A stretch of DNA of 64,000 bases. It comes from JAJCYL01 sp040222875. Lineage in GTDB: Bacteria > Bacteroidota > Bacteroidia > Cytophagales > Cyclobacteriaceae. This document shows, piece after piece, positions 41,775-50,550 of this stretch. Positions within the stretch are counted from its first letter, which is position 1. Every line of letters starts with the position of its first letter. The stretch is taken from assembly GCA_040222875.1 (NCBI GenBank), contig JAVKCG010000039.1:1-64000 (forward strand). The letters run 5' to 3'. The notes below the pieces were generated by a model. That model was not told where the DNA came from and did no database searches. It worked only from the letters and a program-made list of their open reading frames with translations. Both the position numbers and the translations under genes were made by a program.

Positions 41775-42948
41775 GGTTCAATCTTCGTTTTTTGTTAGCA
41801 CTAACTACGTTGTAATCTATTAGCGGAGCGAATACATTCATAAATAATATCGCCAGCATGATCCCTTCAGGATATGCAGGATTGAAAATTCTGATAAGCA
41901 CCGTTAACATGCCTATTAAAAATCCATAAATCCATTTGCCTTTTTCTGTCTGGGCTGCAGTCACAGGGTCAGTGGCCATAAATACTGCGCCGAAAGCCAT
42001 ACCACCCATCACCCAATGGTAATGTGGCGGAAGATTCATAAACTCATTGACTCCAATTAGGTTGAATATCATGCCCATAACATATGATCCGGCAAAAACG
42101 CTCACGATTATTTTCCAGCTACCAACTCCGGTTGCAATTAAAATTAAGGCCCCAATCAGGCACATAATTGTTGAGGTCTCCCCTATTGATCCCGGTATGT
42201 AACCCCACATCATATCAAGAAAACTGAGGTTAGCAGCGTTCATCTGTTGAACTAAATTTACATCAACAGCACCTGCACCAGTTGTGCCTGCCCCTATGGC
42301 CAGGGCAGTAGCGCCAGAAAATCCGTCTACTGCAGACTGATCACCAAAATATGTCCAAACTTCACCTGATATATCGGTAGGATAAGCGAAGTATAAAAAG
42401 GCTCTCGCTGTCAATGCCACATTTAAAATGTTCATCCCAGTGCCTCCAAATGCCTCCTTTGCTATGATTACTGCAAAAATTGTGGCCAAAGCAACCTGCC
42501 ACAGAGGAATGGTTGGTGGCATGACCAAGGGTATTAGCATTCCTGTTACCAGGAAACCTTCATTAATCGGATGCCTTCTTACTACCGCAAAAGCTGCCTC
42601 TACAAGACCACCAGCGGTGTAAGCAACCAAGACGACTGGTAAAACCACTTTTAGACCAATCAGGATCTGATCCATTAACTCCAGGTTTTGGCCTGTAGCA
42701 ATTGAATGCTGATAACCTACATTCCATATTCCAAAAGCCAGACAAGGTACCATGGCCACCACCACGGTTATCATCATCCTTTTCAAATCAATTGCATCCC
42801 GAACCTGTACTCCCTTACTATTTGCTGTAGTGTTAGGGGAAAACATGAATGTATCACCCGCCTCGAATAGATAGTAAAGCTTTTCCAGCTTCCCACCTTT
42901 TTCAAACATGGGTTTTTGTTTATCGAGTATATCTCGCAGAAACTTCAT
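41758..42948 (-). CDS. nqrB: Na+-translocating NADH:quinone reductase subunit B
   Basis: The 396-aa multi-spanning subunit forms the main sodium path. It has the covalent FMN site FSGATALAIG (Thr214), the N-terminal RDAIDLKRMMITVVVAMVPCL block, the IPLWQVALATIFAVIIAKEAFGGTGMNILN helix pair, and FMATDPVTAAQTEKGKWIYG near the C-terminus. Order and spacing fit nqrABCDE. Confidence 0.96.
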   Translation of the reverse strand: MKFLRDILDKQKPMFEKGGKLEKLYYLFEAGDTFMFSPNTTANSKGVQVRDAIDLKRMMITVVVAMVPCLAFGIWNVGYQHSIATGQNLELMDQILIGLKVVLPVVLVAYTAGGLVEAAFAVVRRHPINEGFLVTGMLIPLVMPPTIPLWQVALATIFAVIIAKEAFGGTGMNILNVALTARAFLYFAYPTDISGEVWTYFGDQSAVDGFSGATALAIGAGTTGAGAVDVNLVQQMNAANLSFLDMMWGYIPGSIGETSTIMCLIGALILIATGVGSWKIIVSVFAGSYVMGMIFNLIGVNEFMNLPPHYHWVMGGMAFGAVFMATDPVTAAQTEKGKWIYGFLIGMLTVLIRIFNPAYPEGIMLAILFMNVFAPLIDYNVVSANKKRRLNRATAV

Positions 42949-42961
42949 CTATGGTCAGTGA

Positions 42962-44329
42962 TTAACTAGTTCTTAATAATTCCAATCCTTTTCTAACAAT
43001 TGCCTGTATGTCATGTTTGGATACATCAACAAACTCGCATAGCGCTAAATCTTCCTCAACAATTTCCAATAGGCCCAGTGCTTCCATATCATCATAATCT
43101 TCAGCAAGAATTGCTTTAATCAGATATGTAGGGAAAATATCCATAGGGGTCACATCCTCGAAAACCCCAGTCTGCACAAAAGCCCTTGGCTCTCCCCGGG
43201 TGTTAGTATCAAGGGTGTACTCTTTATTTGACCCGTTGATAAACGACATTAATCCAAGTGCCCTTTGGAAGCTCAGCTTGTCGGCTGTGGGCTTCATCCA
43301 GCCTAAGAATTCGTAATAATCACCTTCAGGTAAAATTGTCACCTGATGATCATAAAAACCTAGATACCCGGCTTGTTCAATTCGTTCGCCTGTTAATGGA
43401 TTGCCTGAGATGTACCTCACATTTTTTGAATTGAGGTTCCCATCAACAAATTTATTAATGGAGGCACCAATGTATGTCTTGTAGTATTGAGGATTGCTTA
43501 CTTCTGAACCTGTGAGGGCGATTGTCTTAGATGCGTCATACTTTCCTTCTAAGAAAAGTTTGCCTATTTGAATGACGCCATATGGGTTAACTGTCCATAT
43601 TTTATCTCCTTTACCAATAGGATCGATATGATGAATCTGCACCCCAACATTGCCCACAGGGTGCTTCCCAGTAATTTTATTTACCTGTGCATTTTCGATT
43701 TGTGAAAACAAAGGTGAAACCTCGCCACCACCGTTTATATTGACATGGATTAAGCCTGATGTGAACTTGCTAAGCACATCAAGTCCTGCCTGAAAATTCT
43801 GTTCTTCTCCCTCGAAAATGAAATCGTAATCGGGTGCAAGGGGATGGGTGTCGAACGCTGAAATAAAAATAGACTTTGGTGAGTCATTCGGATCAGCTAC
43901 AACGCCGAAGGGCCTTTGAACGATTTGTGGCCAAACACCACTTTTAAGCATCGCTGCCAGAGCATCGTCTTTATTTAAATTTTTAATTTCAGATATAGAG
44001 TAGGATTGGAAAGATTCGGCGCTAATTTCCTCATCAGCCAAAATTCTGATTTCTAATATCTTTCTCTTCTCTCCCCTGACTATTTCGGCCACCTCGCCAC
44101 TCACCGGTGATGTATACATCACATCGGGGCTCATCTTATCATAAAAAATCGGGGTCCCGGCTTTCACATTATCACCTTCGTCAACCATCAATTTTGGTCT
44201 CGTAATAGCTATGAAATTTGTGGGTTTTAAAGCGAACGTTTCAGGTTGAACACTTTCGGCAATTTTTTTTTCGGCTTTACCGGCAAGGTTGATGTTAAAG
44301 CCTTTTTTTAGTTTAATGGTCTGCGACAT
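42962..44329 (-). CDS. nqrA: Na+-translocating NADH:quinone reductase subunit A
   Basis: The 455-aa peripheral cytoplasmic subunit starts MSQTIKLKKGFNINLAGKAE and has KPTNFIAITRPKLMVDEGDNVKAGTPIFYDK, a biotinyl-lipoyl-like domain, and VQIHHIDPIGKGDKIWTVNPYGVIQIGKLFLEG. The C-terminal helix set follows (AILAEDYDDMEALGLLEIVEEDLALCEFVDVSKHD). It is the first gene of the operon; a TAATTTTG -7 box lies 44-51 bp upstream. Confidence 0.96.
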   Translation of the reverse strand: MSQTIKLKKGFNINLAGKAEKKIAESVQPETFALKPTNFIAITRPKLMVDEGDNVKAGTPIFYDKMSPDVMYTSPVSGEVAEIVRGEKRKILEIRILADEEISAESFQSYSISEIKNLNKDDALAAMLKSGVWPQIVQRPFGVVADPNDSPKSIFISAFDTHPLAPDYDFIFEGEEQNFQAGLDVLSKFTSGLIHVNINGGGEVSPLFSQIENAQVNKITGKHPVGNVGVQIHHIDPIGKGDKIWTVNPYGVIQIGKLFLEGKYDASKTIALTGSEVSNPQYYKTYIGASINKFVDGNLNSKNVRYISGNPLTGERIEQAGYLGFYDHQVTILPEGDYYEFLGWMKPTADKLSFQRALGLMSFINGSNKEYTLDTNTRGEPRAFVQTGVFEDVTPMDIFPTYLIKAILAEDYDDMEALGLLEIVEEDLALCEFVDVSKHDIQAIVRKGLELLRTS

Positions 44330-44372
44330 ATTTACCTTGTAGGGAGTCGTTAACTTATCAGTTAGGGTTGGG

Positions 44373-44380
44373 CAAAATTA
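44373..44380 (-). promoter_or_regulatory. Possible -7 box of the nqr operon
   Basis: On the minus strand TAATTTTG fits TAnnTTTG, with its near end 44 bp from the nqrA ATG. No TTG at -33 was found, and the region is AT-rich, so a chance match is possible. Confidence 0.45.
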
Positions 44381-44496
44381 ATAAAAATTAGTTCTAATAA
44401 AATTTTTGCTTTGGTTTAAAAAGCCCCCTAAAAACCCATTTTTTGAGGATTTTTGTTTCTAAGCTGCTATTGTGAATTTTCGGTTTTAAAGTACAA

Positions 44497-45216
44497 CTAT
44501 TTAAGCTCTCTACTTGTTTGATTTGCAAAAGTCACAATCTTATCAACCTGCTCATCAAAGGTCAGATGTGTTGTGTCAATTTCAATTGCATCTTGTGCTT
44601 TAATTAATGGGCTTGCCTCTCTCGATGTGTCCTGCTTATCCCGGTCTTTTATGTTATCAATAATCTGATCAAGGCTCACCCTATGGCCTTGCTCTTCTAG
44701 TTCAATTCTACGTCGCTCTGCTCTCACCTGGACATCAGCAGTCATAAAGATTTTTAACTCTGCATTTGGAAAAACAACTGTACCAATATCCCGGCCGTCC
44801 ATAACAACTCCCTTGTTCTCGCCAAGTTCCTGCTGAATTGCGACTAATTTTTCCCTAACTTTTTTTATTGCGCTCACTTCACTCACCAAACTAGACACCT
44901 CCATCCCTCTAATTTGGTTCTCTACATTTTGGTCATTGACACAAGTGTAAAATTTGCCGTTGTCAAATTTGAAAGTGATTTCAATTTTATTCAACACCTC
45001 TTTTACCTCATGACTAGCTGAACGGTTCACTTTTTGCTGGATAAAATAGTAGGTCACTGCTCTGTACATAGCCCCAGAATCAAGGTAAGTGTATCCAAGT
45101 TTTGACGCTACAGCTTTAGCTGTGCTACTTTTACCAGTACCTGAGTAGCCATCGATGGCTATGTTGATTTTCTTGCTCAATGTTCTTGTTTCAACATCAA
45201 AGAAACCGACTGCCAT
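44497..45216 (-). CDS. cmk: Cytidylate kinase
   Basis: The 239-aa protein phosphorylates CMP/dCMP. It has the P-loop GYSGTGKSS (about 23-31), the LDSGAMYRAVTYYFI substrate block, VVMDGRDIGTVVFPNAELKIFMTA, the LID-type ERRRIELEEQG and DRDKQDTSREASPL. The 12 residues before LSKKINIAIDG are not conserved in the family, so a TTG at L13 is a possible alternative start. It begins 20 bp after the frameshifted lipoprotein gene ends. Confidence 0.94.
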   Translation of the reverse strand: MAVGFFDVETRTLSKKINIAIDGYSGTGKSSTAKAVASKLGYTYLDSGAMYRAVTYYFIQQKVNRSASHEVKEVLNKIEITFKFDNGKFYTCVNDQNVENQIRGMEVSSLVSEVSAIKKVREKLVAIQQELGENKGVVMDGRDIGTVVFPNAELKIFMTADVQVRAERRRIELEEQGHRVSLDQIIDNIKDRDKQDTSREASPLIKAQDAIEIDTTHLTFDEQVDKIVTFANQTSRELK

Positions 45217-45236
45217 TAAATTATTTAAACTCTCAT

Positions 45237-46054
45237 CTAGTTTCCATTTAAAATACCACCATTTGTGGATACGAAACTACCCTCTTCATCTATTGTTATA
45301 GACACCTCGTTGTGAACAGACCAAGCCCCTTCGAAAGTACCCTCATCATCCAACGTTCCAATGCAACGACCGCCTGCGGCGGTACCGCTTACCCAATAGA
45401 CTTTAAAAAGCGTTTCTCCACCAAAATGGGCAGCATATCCTGTTGGCTTAACAATTTCATCATCATGCTCCACATTACTGACATAAGATCCACTTATCAA
45501 TCCATCACTAATGATAATAGAGAAGCTAGCCACGATTGCCGAATCTAATCCAGCATGTGCTTGAAGCGTATACGAACCATTAAATACATCTGTAGAAATT
45601 CCTCCTTCGAGTGTTCCCACCTCATTTTCATCATTCACCCATTCCCCTCTTACCCCACCCGTAGCTTCAAAAATTCTGACCTCAGTAGTAAAGTCTTCAA
45701 ACACAATACTAAACTCTCCTGTGGAATTGAGTTTCTCCTCAAACGGGTACTCATCAAATACTACACCGCCTACAAGCTCAGTATAGACACCATTTGCAAC
45801 TCCATCATTGACTGAAAATGAAAAAGTTCCAATTGGCACTCCCAAGGATCCTCATCTGTGAGTATCACCCCTATATAGTCATTATCAAAAACTGAAGGTG
45901 TATCGGTTGGTAATTGATCATCTGGGTTGACATCATCATTGTCATCATCGTCGTCAGTGCCGCAAGCAAACACTAACGGAATCAATATCACAACAGTAAT
46001 AACCATTTTAAGCATACCATTAAATTCGGTCTTTTTCATATTGATTGTTTTCAA
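45237..46054 (-). pseudogene. Frameshifted Asp-rich surface lipoprotein
   Basis: Two overlapping frames make one protein. The first (46054 down to about 45845) gives a lipoprotein signal (VFAC) and an export run GTDDDDDNDDVNPDD, then SVFDNDYIGVILTDEDP. The second (from about 45845 to 45237) continues with strands GTFSFSVNDGVANGVYTELVGG, TLEGGISTDVFNGSYTLQAHAG and CIGTLDDEGTFEGAWSV. The second frame has no leader of its own and hits a stop just upstream at 45852-45854, so a one-base change near 45838-45852 joins the two. It may be a real mutation, a slip during assembly, or phase variation, though no homopolymer longer than three bases lies there. No named family. Confidence 0.75.
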
Positions 46055-46190
46055 CCAAAACTACAGAACCAGCAATGCTGAACCAATACTTACAATTGAG
46101 TATAGAGTTTGCTTTCAAATTCGTTCATCAACCCAAACCCATTAGACTATTGATTCGTAAGTTTACCTACTAAACCAAAATGATTAACTC

Positions 46191-47060
46191 ATGAAAAAAA
46201 TCGGATACCTTGTTTTGACCTTAATTGCAGCTGTTTTGACAGTTGACGTTTTTGCCCAAATTCAAACACCAGCACCTAGCCCTGGTGCAAGGGTGGAGCA
46301 GCAAGTTGGTGTAAACAACTTTAGCATTGATTACTCCCGGCCGGGAGTTAAAGGACGCGAACTATTTGTTGATGTAGAAGCCTGGGGACAAACCTGGAGA
46401 ACAGGTGCAAATGCCGGAACATTTTTAGAATTTGATGCTGATGCTACATTCGGTGGCAATAAAGTTCCTGCGGGCCGCTACCTTGTATTTACAATCCCTG
46501 GAAAAGAAAACTGGACATGGATGCTTTATGGCGATCTAACCTTAGGCGGTAATGTTGCTGGTTACGATGAAGCCAACGAAGTAGCAAGATGGACATCACC
46601 TACAAAAACCTGGGACACAAATGTTGAGAATATGGCTTTCGTCTTCAGCAATGTGAAAGACAACTCAACTGATATTGGTCTTTATTGGGGCAAGTACTAC
46701 ACCACCTTCACTGCAAGTGTTGATACAGATTCGCAAGTAATGGCTTCAATTGATCAGGCTATGGAAAATCCATTGGCAAGAGTTGGAGGCCAGTATGCAC
46801 AGGCGGCAAACTACTATTATCAGAATGACAAAGATTTGAATAAAGCGCTGGAGTGGATTAACGAGGCAATTAAAATAAACTCAAATGCCTTCTGGAATAT
46901 TCACACCAAAGCTCAGATTCAAGCTAAAATGGGTGATTACAAAGGTGCTATCGCAACGGCTCAAATGTCAATGGACAAAGCTAAAGCTAATGAAGCTGGA
47001 GATTTCGGCTACATCAAGAGAAATGAAGATGCTTTAGCCATGTGGAAAAGCAAAAAGTAA
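46191..47060 (+). CDS. DUF2911 protein with C-terminal TPR-like helices
   Basis: The 289-aa protein has a signal peptide ending VFAQ. The DUF2911 core (about 25-170) has ARVEQQVGVNNFSIDYSRPGVKGRELF, WGQTWRTGANAGTFLEFDADATFGGNKVPAGRY and WTWMLYGDL. The C-terminal part (about 195-285) has helical repeats KDLNKALEWINEAIKINSNAFWNIHTKAQIQAKMGDYKGAIATA, like TPR motifs. The family is common in Bacteroidota and has no settled function. It is exported to the periplasm or beyond and ends at a strong terminator. Confidence 0.9.
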   Translation: MKKIGYLVLTLIAAVLTVDVFAQIQTPAPSPGARVEQQVGVNNFSIDYSRPGVKGRELFVDVEAWGQTWRTGANAGTFLEFDADATFGGNKVPAGRYLVFTIPGKENWTWMLYGDLTLGGNVAGYDEANEVARWTSPTKTWDTNVENMAFVFSNVKDNSTDIGLYWGKYYTTFTASVDTDSQVMASIDQAMENPLARVGGQYAQAANYYYQNDKDLNKALEWINEAIKINSNAFWNIHTKAQIQAKMGDYKGAIATAQMSMDKAKANEAGDFGYIKRNEDALAMWKSKK

Positions 47061-47080
47061 TTTCTGCAAAAATTTCAATA

Positions 47081-47111
47081 AACCCGCTGACGTAAGTTGG
47101 CGGGTTTTTTT
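47081..47111 (+). terminator. Rho-independent terminator after the DUF2911 gene
   Basis: CCCGC/GCGGG stem (extended by AA/TT at its base) with a 12-base loop, followed by seven T. It lies 20 bp past the stop. Confidence 0.88.
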
Positions 47112-47185
47112 ATGTCCATGCGAAAAGTAAGTAGATGCTTATTTAGAATCTTTCTAAATTGCGACATCTTTTAATATTTTAAAAA

Positions 47186-47416
47186 GTGGAGCAAAACCTG
47201 ACTCAATTTAAGTTGAAAAGTGACTTGATTATTACATCAATTAATCAAAATTCATTGGCACCCAAGCTAACTGATATGGGTCTGTGCCCCGGCAAGAAGG
47301 TTCGTGTACTTTTTAAAGCTCCATTTGGAGATCCAATTGCCATTGATGTAGAAGGGTATTTGCTTTCCCTCCGAAAAGAAGAAGCTGCACTAGTGAATGC
47401 GATACCATCAACTTAA
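47186..47416 (+). CDS. feoA: Ferrous iron transport protein FeoA
   Basis: The 76-aa SH3-like protein starts at GTG 47186. LAPKLTDMGLCPGKKVRVLFKAPFGDPIAIDVEGYLLSLRKEEAALV is the typical FeoA block (MGL-PG, APFGDP, LR). It helps FeoB in the cytoplasm. feoB begins 5 bp after its stop. Confidence 0.93.
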   Translation: MEQNLTQFKLKSDLIITSINQNSLAPKLTDMGLCPGKKVRVLFKAPFGDPIAIDVEGYLLSLRKEEAALVNAIPST

Positions 47417-47421
47417 GCACA

Positions 47422-49389
47422 TTGGAGATTAACAGTATAGCTTTAGTCGGTAACCCCAATTCAGGCAAAACATCTGTTTTCAACAACCTGACGGGTCTCG
47501 CTCAGCATGTTGGCAATTATCCTGGGGTCACTGTTGAAAAAAAGTCTGGCTTTGTGACCATTCAAGATAAGAAGATCTCAATCACTGATCTGCCTGGAAC
47601 ATACAGCATCTATCCAAGGTCTGAAGATGAAAAAATAGTTTTCGACCTCCTGAATAATACGGGTCATCCTGACTTCCCTGATGCGGTAGTTGTAGTGGTT
47701 GATGCATCAAATCTTGAGAGGAACCTCCTGCTGTTTACCCAGATTTATGACCGCAAAATCCCTGTCATTCTTGTGTTAAACATGATTGACGTAGCCGATA
47801 AATCCAAGCTGGAGATTGACGTCGACAAGTTGAGTGAAATGTTTGGAGGGGTTCCTATTATCAAAATGAATTCCCGCACTGGTTCAGGAATTGACGATCT
47901 AAAAGAAGCTATCATCAATTATAAAAAATTAGCTGGGCATTATCCCCTCATGCCTGTTAACAGCAATGGTACAGCCCTATCGGTTCCTGAAAGCGATGTC
48001 CAAATTGAAGAGACCAGAAGTCGCTATCAAAAAATTAATCAGTATTTAAAATTTGTTATAAAGAAGAAACAAGGCGATCAAAAGAATTTGAATTCAAAAA
48101 TTGACCGGTTTGTTGTCCATCCGGTATTTGGCTATCTGACATTTCTCGGCATTCTTTTCTTGATGTTTCAAATGGTTTACTCTTTCGCAGAGGTGCCGAT
48201 GGATTTGATTGATGGGGTATTCTTTTCTTTAAGTCAATGGACTAAAAGCACACTTCCAGCGGGTGTTTTTTCTGATTTGTTAGCCGAGGGTTTGATTCCA
48301 GGGTTAGGTGGGGTTGTGATATTTATTCCCCAAATCAGCCTGCTCTTTGTGTTTATCGTGATTCTTGAGGAAACCGGCTACATGTCACGGGTGGTTTTCA
48401 TCATGGATCGATTGATGCGTCCCTTCGGATTAAACGGTAAGAGCGTTGTGCCATTGATTTCAGGAGTTGCATGTGCCATACCAGCCATAATGGCAACTCG
48501 CACCATTGATCATTGGAAAGACAGATTGGTTACGATTCTGGTGACACCATTAATGAGCTGCTCAGCCAGGCTTCCGGTATACACCCTATTAATAGCACTC
48601 GTAATTCCTGACCAGACAATTGGGGTATTCAACCTAAAAGGATTAACACTACTTGGTTTATATCTATTAGGATTGGTAATGGCACTTGTTGTAGCCCTTG
48701 TTTTTAAAGCGATTCTGAAAACCAATCAAAAGAGCTTTTTGGTCATGGAATTGCCAAAATACAAGCTGCCTCATATAAAGAATGTGCTCCTTGCCGTTTG
48801 GGAAAAAGTGTCAGTATTCATATTTGAAGCGGGTAAAATAATCCTCGCTATTTCGATTATCCTGTGGGTTTTAGCCAGCTATGGCCCAGGAGATGAACAA
48901 GATGAAGCGGCCAAAAGCATACCTATCCCCGAAGAAGAATTGGGTCAAACGGATTATGAGAACCAGGTAAACAGTGTGCGCCTTGAACACTCCTATATTG
49001 GCTATTTAGGAAAAGGCATTGAGCCTTTGATTTCACCGCTGGGTTATGACTGGAAAATTGGGATTGCACTAATAACTTCTTTCGCTGCAAGGGAAGTATT
49101 TGTGGGTTCACTAGCTACCATCTACAGTGTTGGGGACGATTTTGAAGAAGGTGAATCACTCATCAACAGGATGCAAAATGAAAAATTCTTCGAGACCGGT
49201 TTGCCGGTTTACACACTCGCAAGTGGTGTATCGCTAATGATTTTTTATGTTTTTGCTATGCAATGCATGAGCACATTGGCCATTGTATACAGAGAAACCA
49301 AATCATGGAAGTGGCCGTTGATTCAAACCATTTATATGTCTATTCTTGCCTATGTGGGCGCATTAATCTCATATAACATACTATCATGA
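47422..49389 (+). CDS. feoB: Ferrous iron transporter FeoB
   Basis: The 655-aa protein starts at TTG 47422, confirmed because the G-domain begins within ten residues and no ATG lies between. The G-domain has GNPNSGKT (10-17), DLPG (56-59) and NMID (120-123). The membrane part has two gate halves: LIPGLGGVVIFIPQISLLFVFIVILEETGYMSRVVFIMDRLM, with VPLISGVACAIPAIMATR and SCSARLPVYTLL, and later FAAREVFVGSLATIYSVG. It imports Fe2+ in the inner membrane. Length is near that of Bacteroidota FeoB and shorter than E. coli. Its stop overlaps the next small gene (ATGA). Confidence 0.95.
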   Translation: MEINSIALVGNPNSGKTSVFNNLTGLAQHVGNYPGVTVEKKSGFVTIQDKKISITDLPGTYSIYPRSEDEKIVFDLLNNTGHPDFPDAVVVVVDASNLERNLLLFTQIYDRKIPVILVLNMIDVADKSKLEIDVDKLSEMFGGVPIIKMNSRTGSGIDDLKEAIINYKKLAGHYPLMPVNSNGTALSVPESDVQIEETRSRYQKINQYLKFVIKKKQGDQKNLNSKIDRFVVHPVFGYLTFLGILFLMFQMVYSFAEVPMDLIDGVFFSLSQWTKSTLPAGVFSDLLAEGLIPGLGGVVIFIPQISLLFVFIVILEETGYMSRVVFIMDRLMRPFGLNGKSVVPLISGVACAIPAIMATRTIDHWKDRLVTILVTPLMSCSARLPVYTLLIALVIPDQTIGVFNLKGLTLLGLYLLGLVMALVVALVFKAILKTNQKSFLVMELPKYKLPHIKNVLLAVWEKVSVFIFEAGKIILAISIILWVLASYGPGDEQDEAAKSIPIPEEELGQTDYENQVNSVRLEHSYIGYLGKGIEPLISPLGYDWKIGIALITSFAAREVFVGSLATIYSVGDDFEEGESLINRMQNEKFFETGLPVYTLASGVSLMIFYVFAMQCMSTLAIVYRETKSWKWPLIQTIYMSILAYVGALISYNILS

Positions 49390-49499
49390 TTCAAACCATT
49401 ATAGTGATACTGATGTTTTTTGGAGCTACTTTTTTCCTCAGCCGTAGGCTTTTCATTAAAAAAACAAAGGGCTGTGACAAATGTGGAACCGTTGATTAA
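49386..49499 (+). CDS. FeoB-associated Cys-rich small membrane protein (37 aa)
   Basis: ATG 49386 overlaps the feoB stop by 4 bp and the frame ends at TAA 49497-49499. The peptide has one hydrophobic helix (MIQTIIVILMFFGATFFL), a basic stretch (SRRLFIKKTK), then GCDKCGTVD with a C-x-x-C pair. This is the form of the small Cys-rich proteins often found after feoB in place of FeoC. The CxxC may bind iron or a metal cluster; role is inferred. Confidence 0.8.
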   Translation: MIQTIIVILMFFGATFFLSRRLFIKKTKGCDKCGTVD

Positions 49500-49506
49500 T
49501 CGCCAC

Positions 49507-50520
49507 ATGGGTTTCAGGGTATTAATCTTATTGCTGCTTGTATGGCCAAAAAACCTAAAAGCTCAAGATGATATTTCCATTAAAGCTCAATATCGGAAAA
49601 TGGTTACCGTACCTGGAATTATCACTGGGCTGACTTTTTCGAGGAACGGATTACACATGGCGTTTTCAATAAGCCAGGGCAGTAATTCCGAGGTTTTTAT
49701 TATGGGCCTTCAGGATAAAGAACCTACTCAGGTAACTATATCGCAACACTTGGAATCCAACCCAAAATGGTCACCCGATGCCACCAAAATTGCCTATCAA
49801 AAAGATTCATCGGGGCTTTCAAGCATTTGGGTTTATGATTTCACCACGCAGAAAAACCAGCGTATTACGGCAGTCAAAGAGAACACATTTGATCCCAGCT
49901 GGGCCCCCAATGGAGAGGCAGTTGCCTTTAGCAGCGATTCTTATGGTAGCGTGGATGTAATGATCAAAGAATTCGGCAAACCGAAAGAGCGACGGTTAAC
50001 GGCTTCAAAAGGTGATGAATATATTTTTGGATTTCACCCGAAGGGTCAATTTGTTGGCTACATTGTTACCGGTTCAGGGGAAGAAGATGTTTATGCCGTT
50101 GCGCTCACCGGCAAGGAGGCAATTCCTGTGACACGCAGCACATTACCAGAACGGCATCCGAGATGGTCTTATTCCGGTAATCGGGTGTTGTTTTATCATA
50201 AGCTCCAGAGCGGAATTCAAATTTCCACTGCTGATTTTCCTTATGGAGAAATAAACCAACTTTCAGTTTCAAATGAAATGACAGTCCCAATAATTTCTGG
50301 GGATGGTAAATATGTCATTTACCATGATGATGACGATCTTTATATACAGGAGGTTGGGAAAAGTGAAGTAAGATCCCTCGGCTTAACTGGAGTGTTCACC
50401 GAAGGTGAATTAGTTTGGTCTCCCAATATTTCCATAGTTGCTTTTAGTAAAGTTGACTTTGAGAATGAAACCAGCGAGATCTGGCTAGTAAATGTGAAAC
50501 TCTTTGTCGAAATCAGGTGA
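49507..50520 (+). CDS. TolB-like beta-propeller (PD40) periplasmic protein
   Basis: I choose ATG 49507, which gives a signal peptide (MGFRVLILLLLVWPKNLKAQ); the longer frame from 49420 overlaps the small Feo gene in another frame. The 337-aa protein has WD40-like/PD40 repeats: SNPKWSPDATKIAYQKDSSG, FDPSWAPNGEAVAFSSDSYG, RHPRWSYSGNRVLFYH and ELVWSPNISIVAFS. These resemble the TolB propeller without the TolB N-terminal domain. It probably binds a protein or glycan in the periplasm. It lies 7 bp after the small Feo gene. Confidence 0.82.
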   Translation: MGFRVLILLLLVWPKNLKAQDDISIKAQYRKMVTVPGIITGLTFSRNGLHMAFSISQGSNSEVFIMGLQDKEPTQVTISQHLESNPKWSPDATKIAYQKDSSGLSSIWVYDFTTQKNQRITAVKENTFDPSWAPNGEAVAFSSDSYGSVDVMIKEFGKPKERRLTASKGDEYIFGFHPKGQFVGYIVTGSGEEDVYAVALTGKEAIPVTRSTLPERHPRWSYSGNRVLFYHKLQSGIQISTADFPYGEINQLSVSNEMTVPIISGDGKYVIYHDDDDLYIQEVGKSEVRSLGLTGVFTEGELVWSPNISIVAFSKVDFENETSEIWLVNVKLFVEIR

Positions 50521-50550
50521 TTTCAATATTTGAATAGGGGTTGGCAACAC

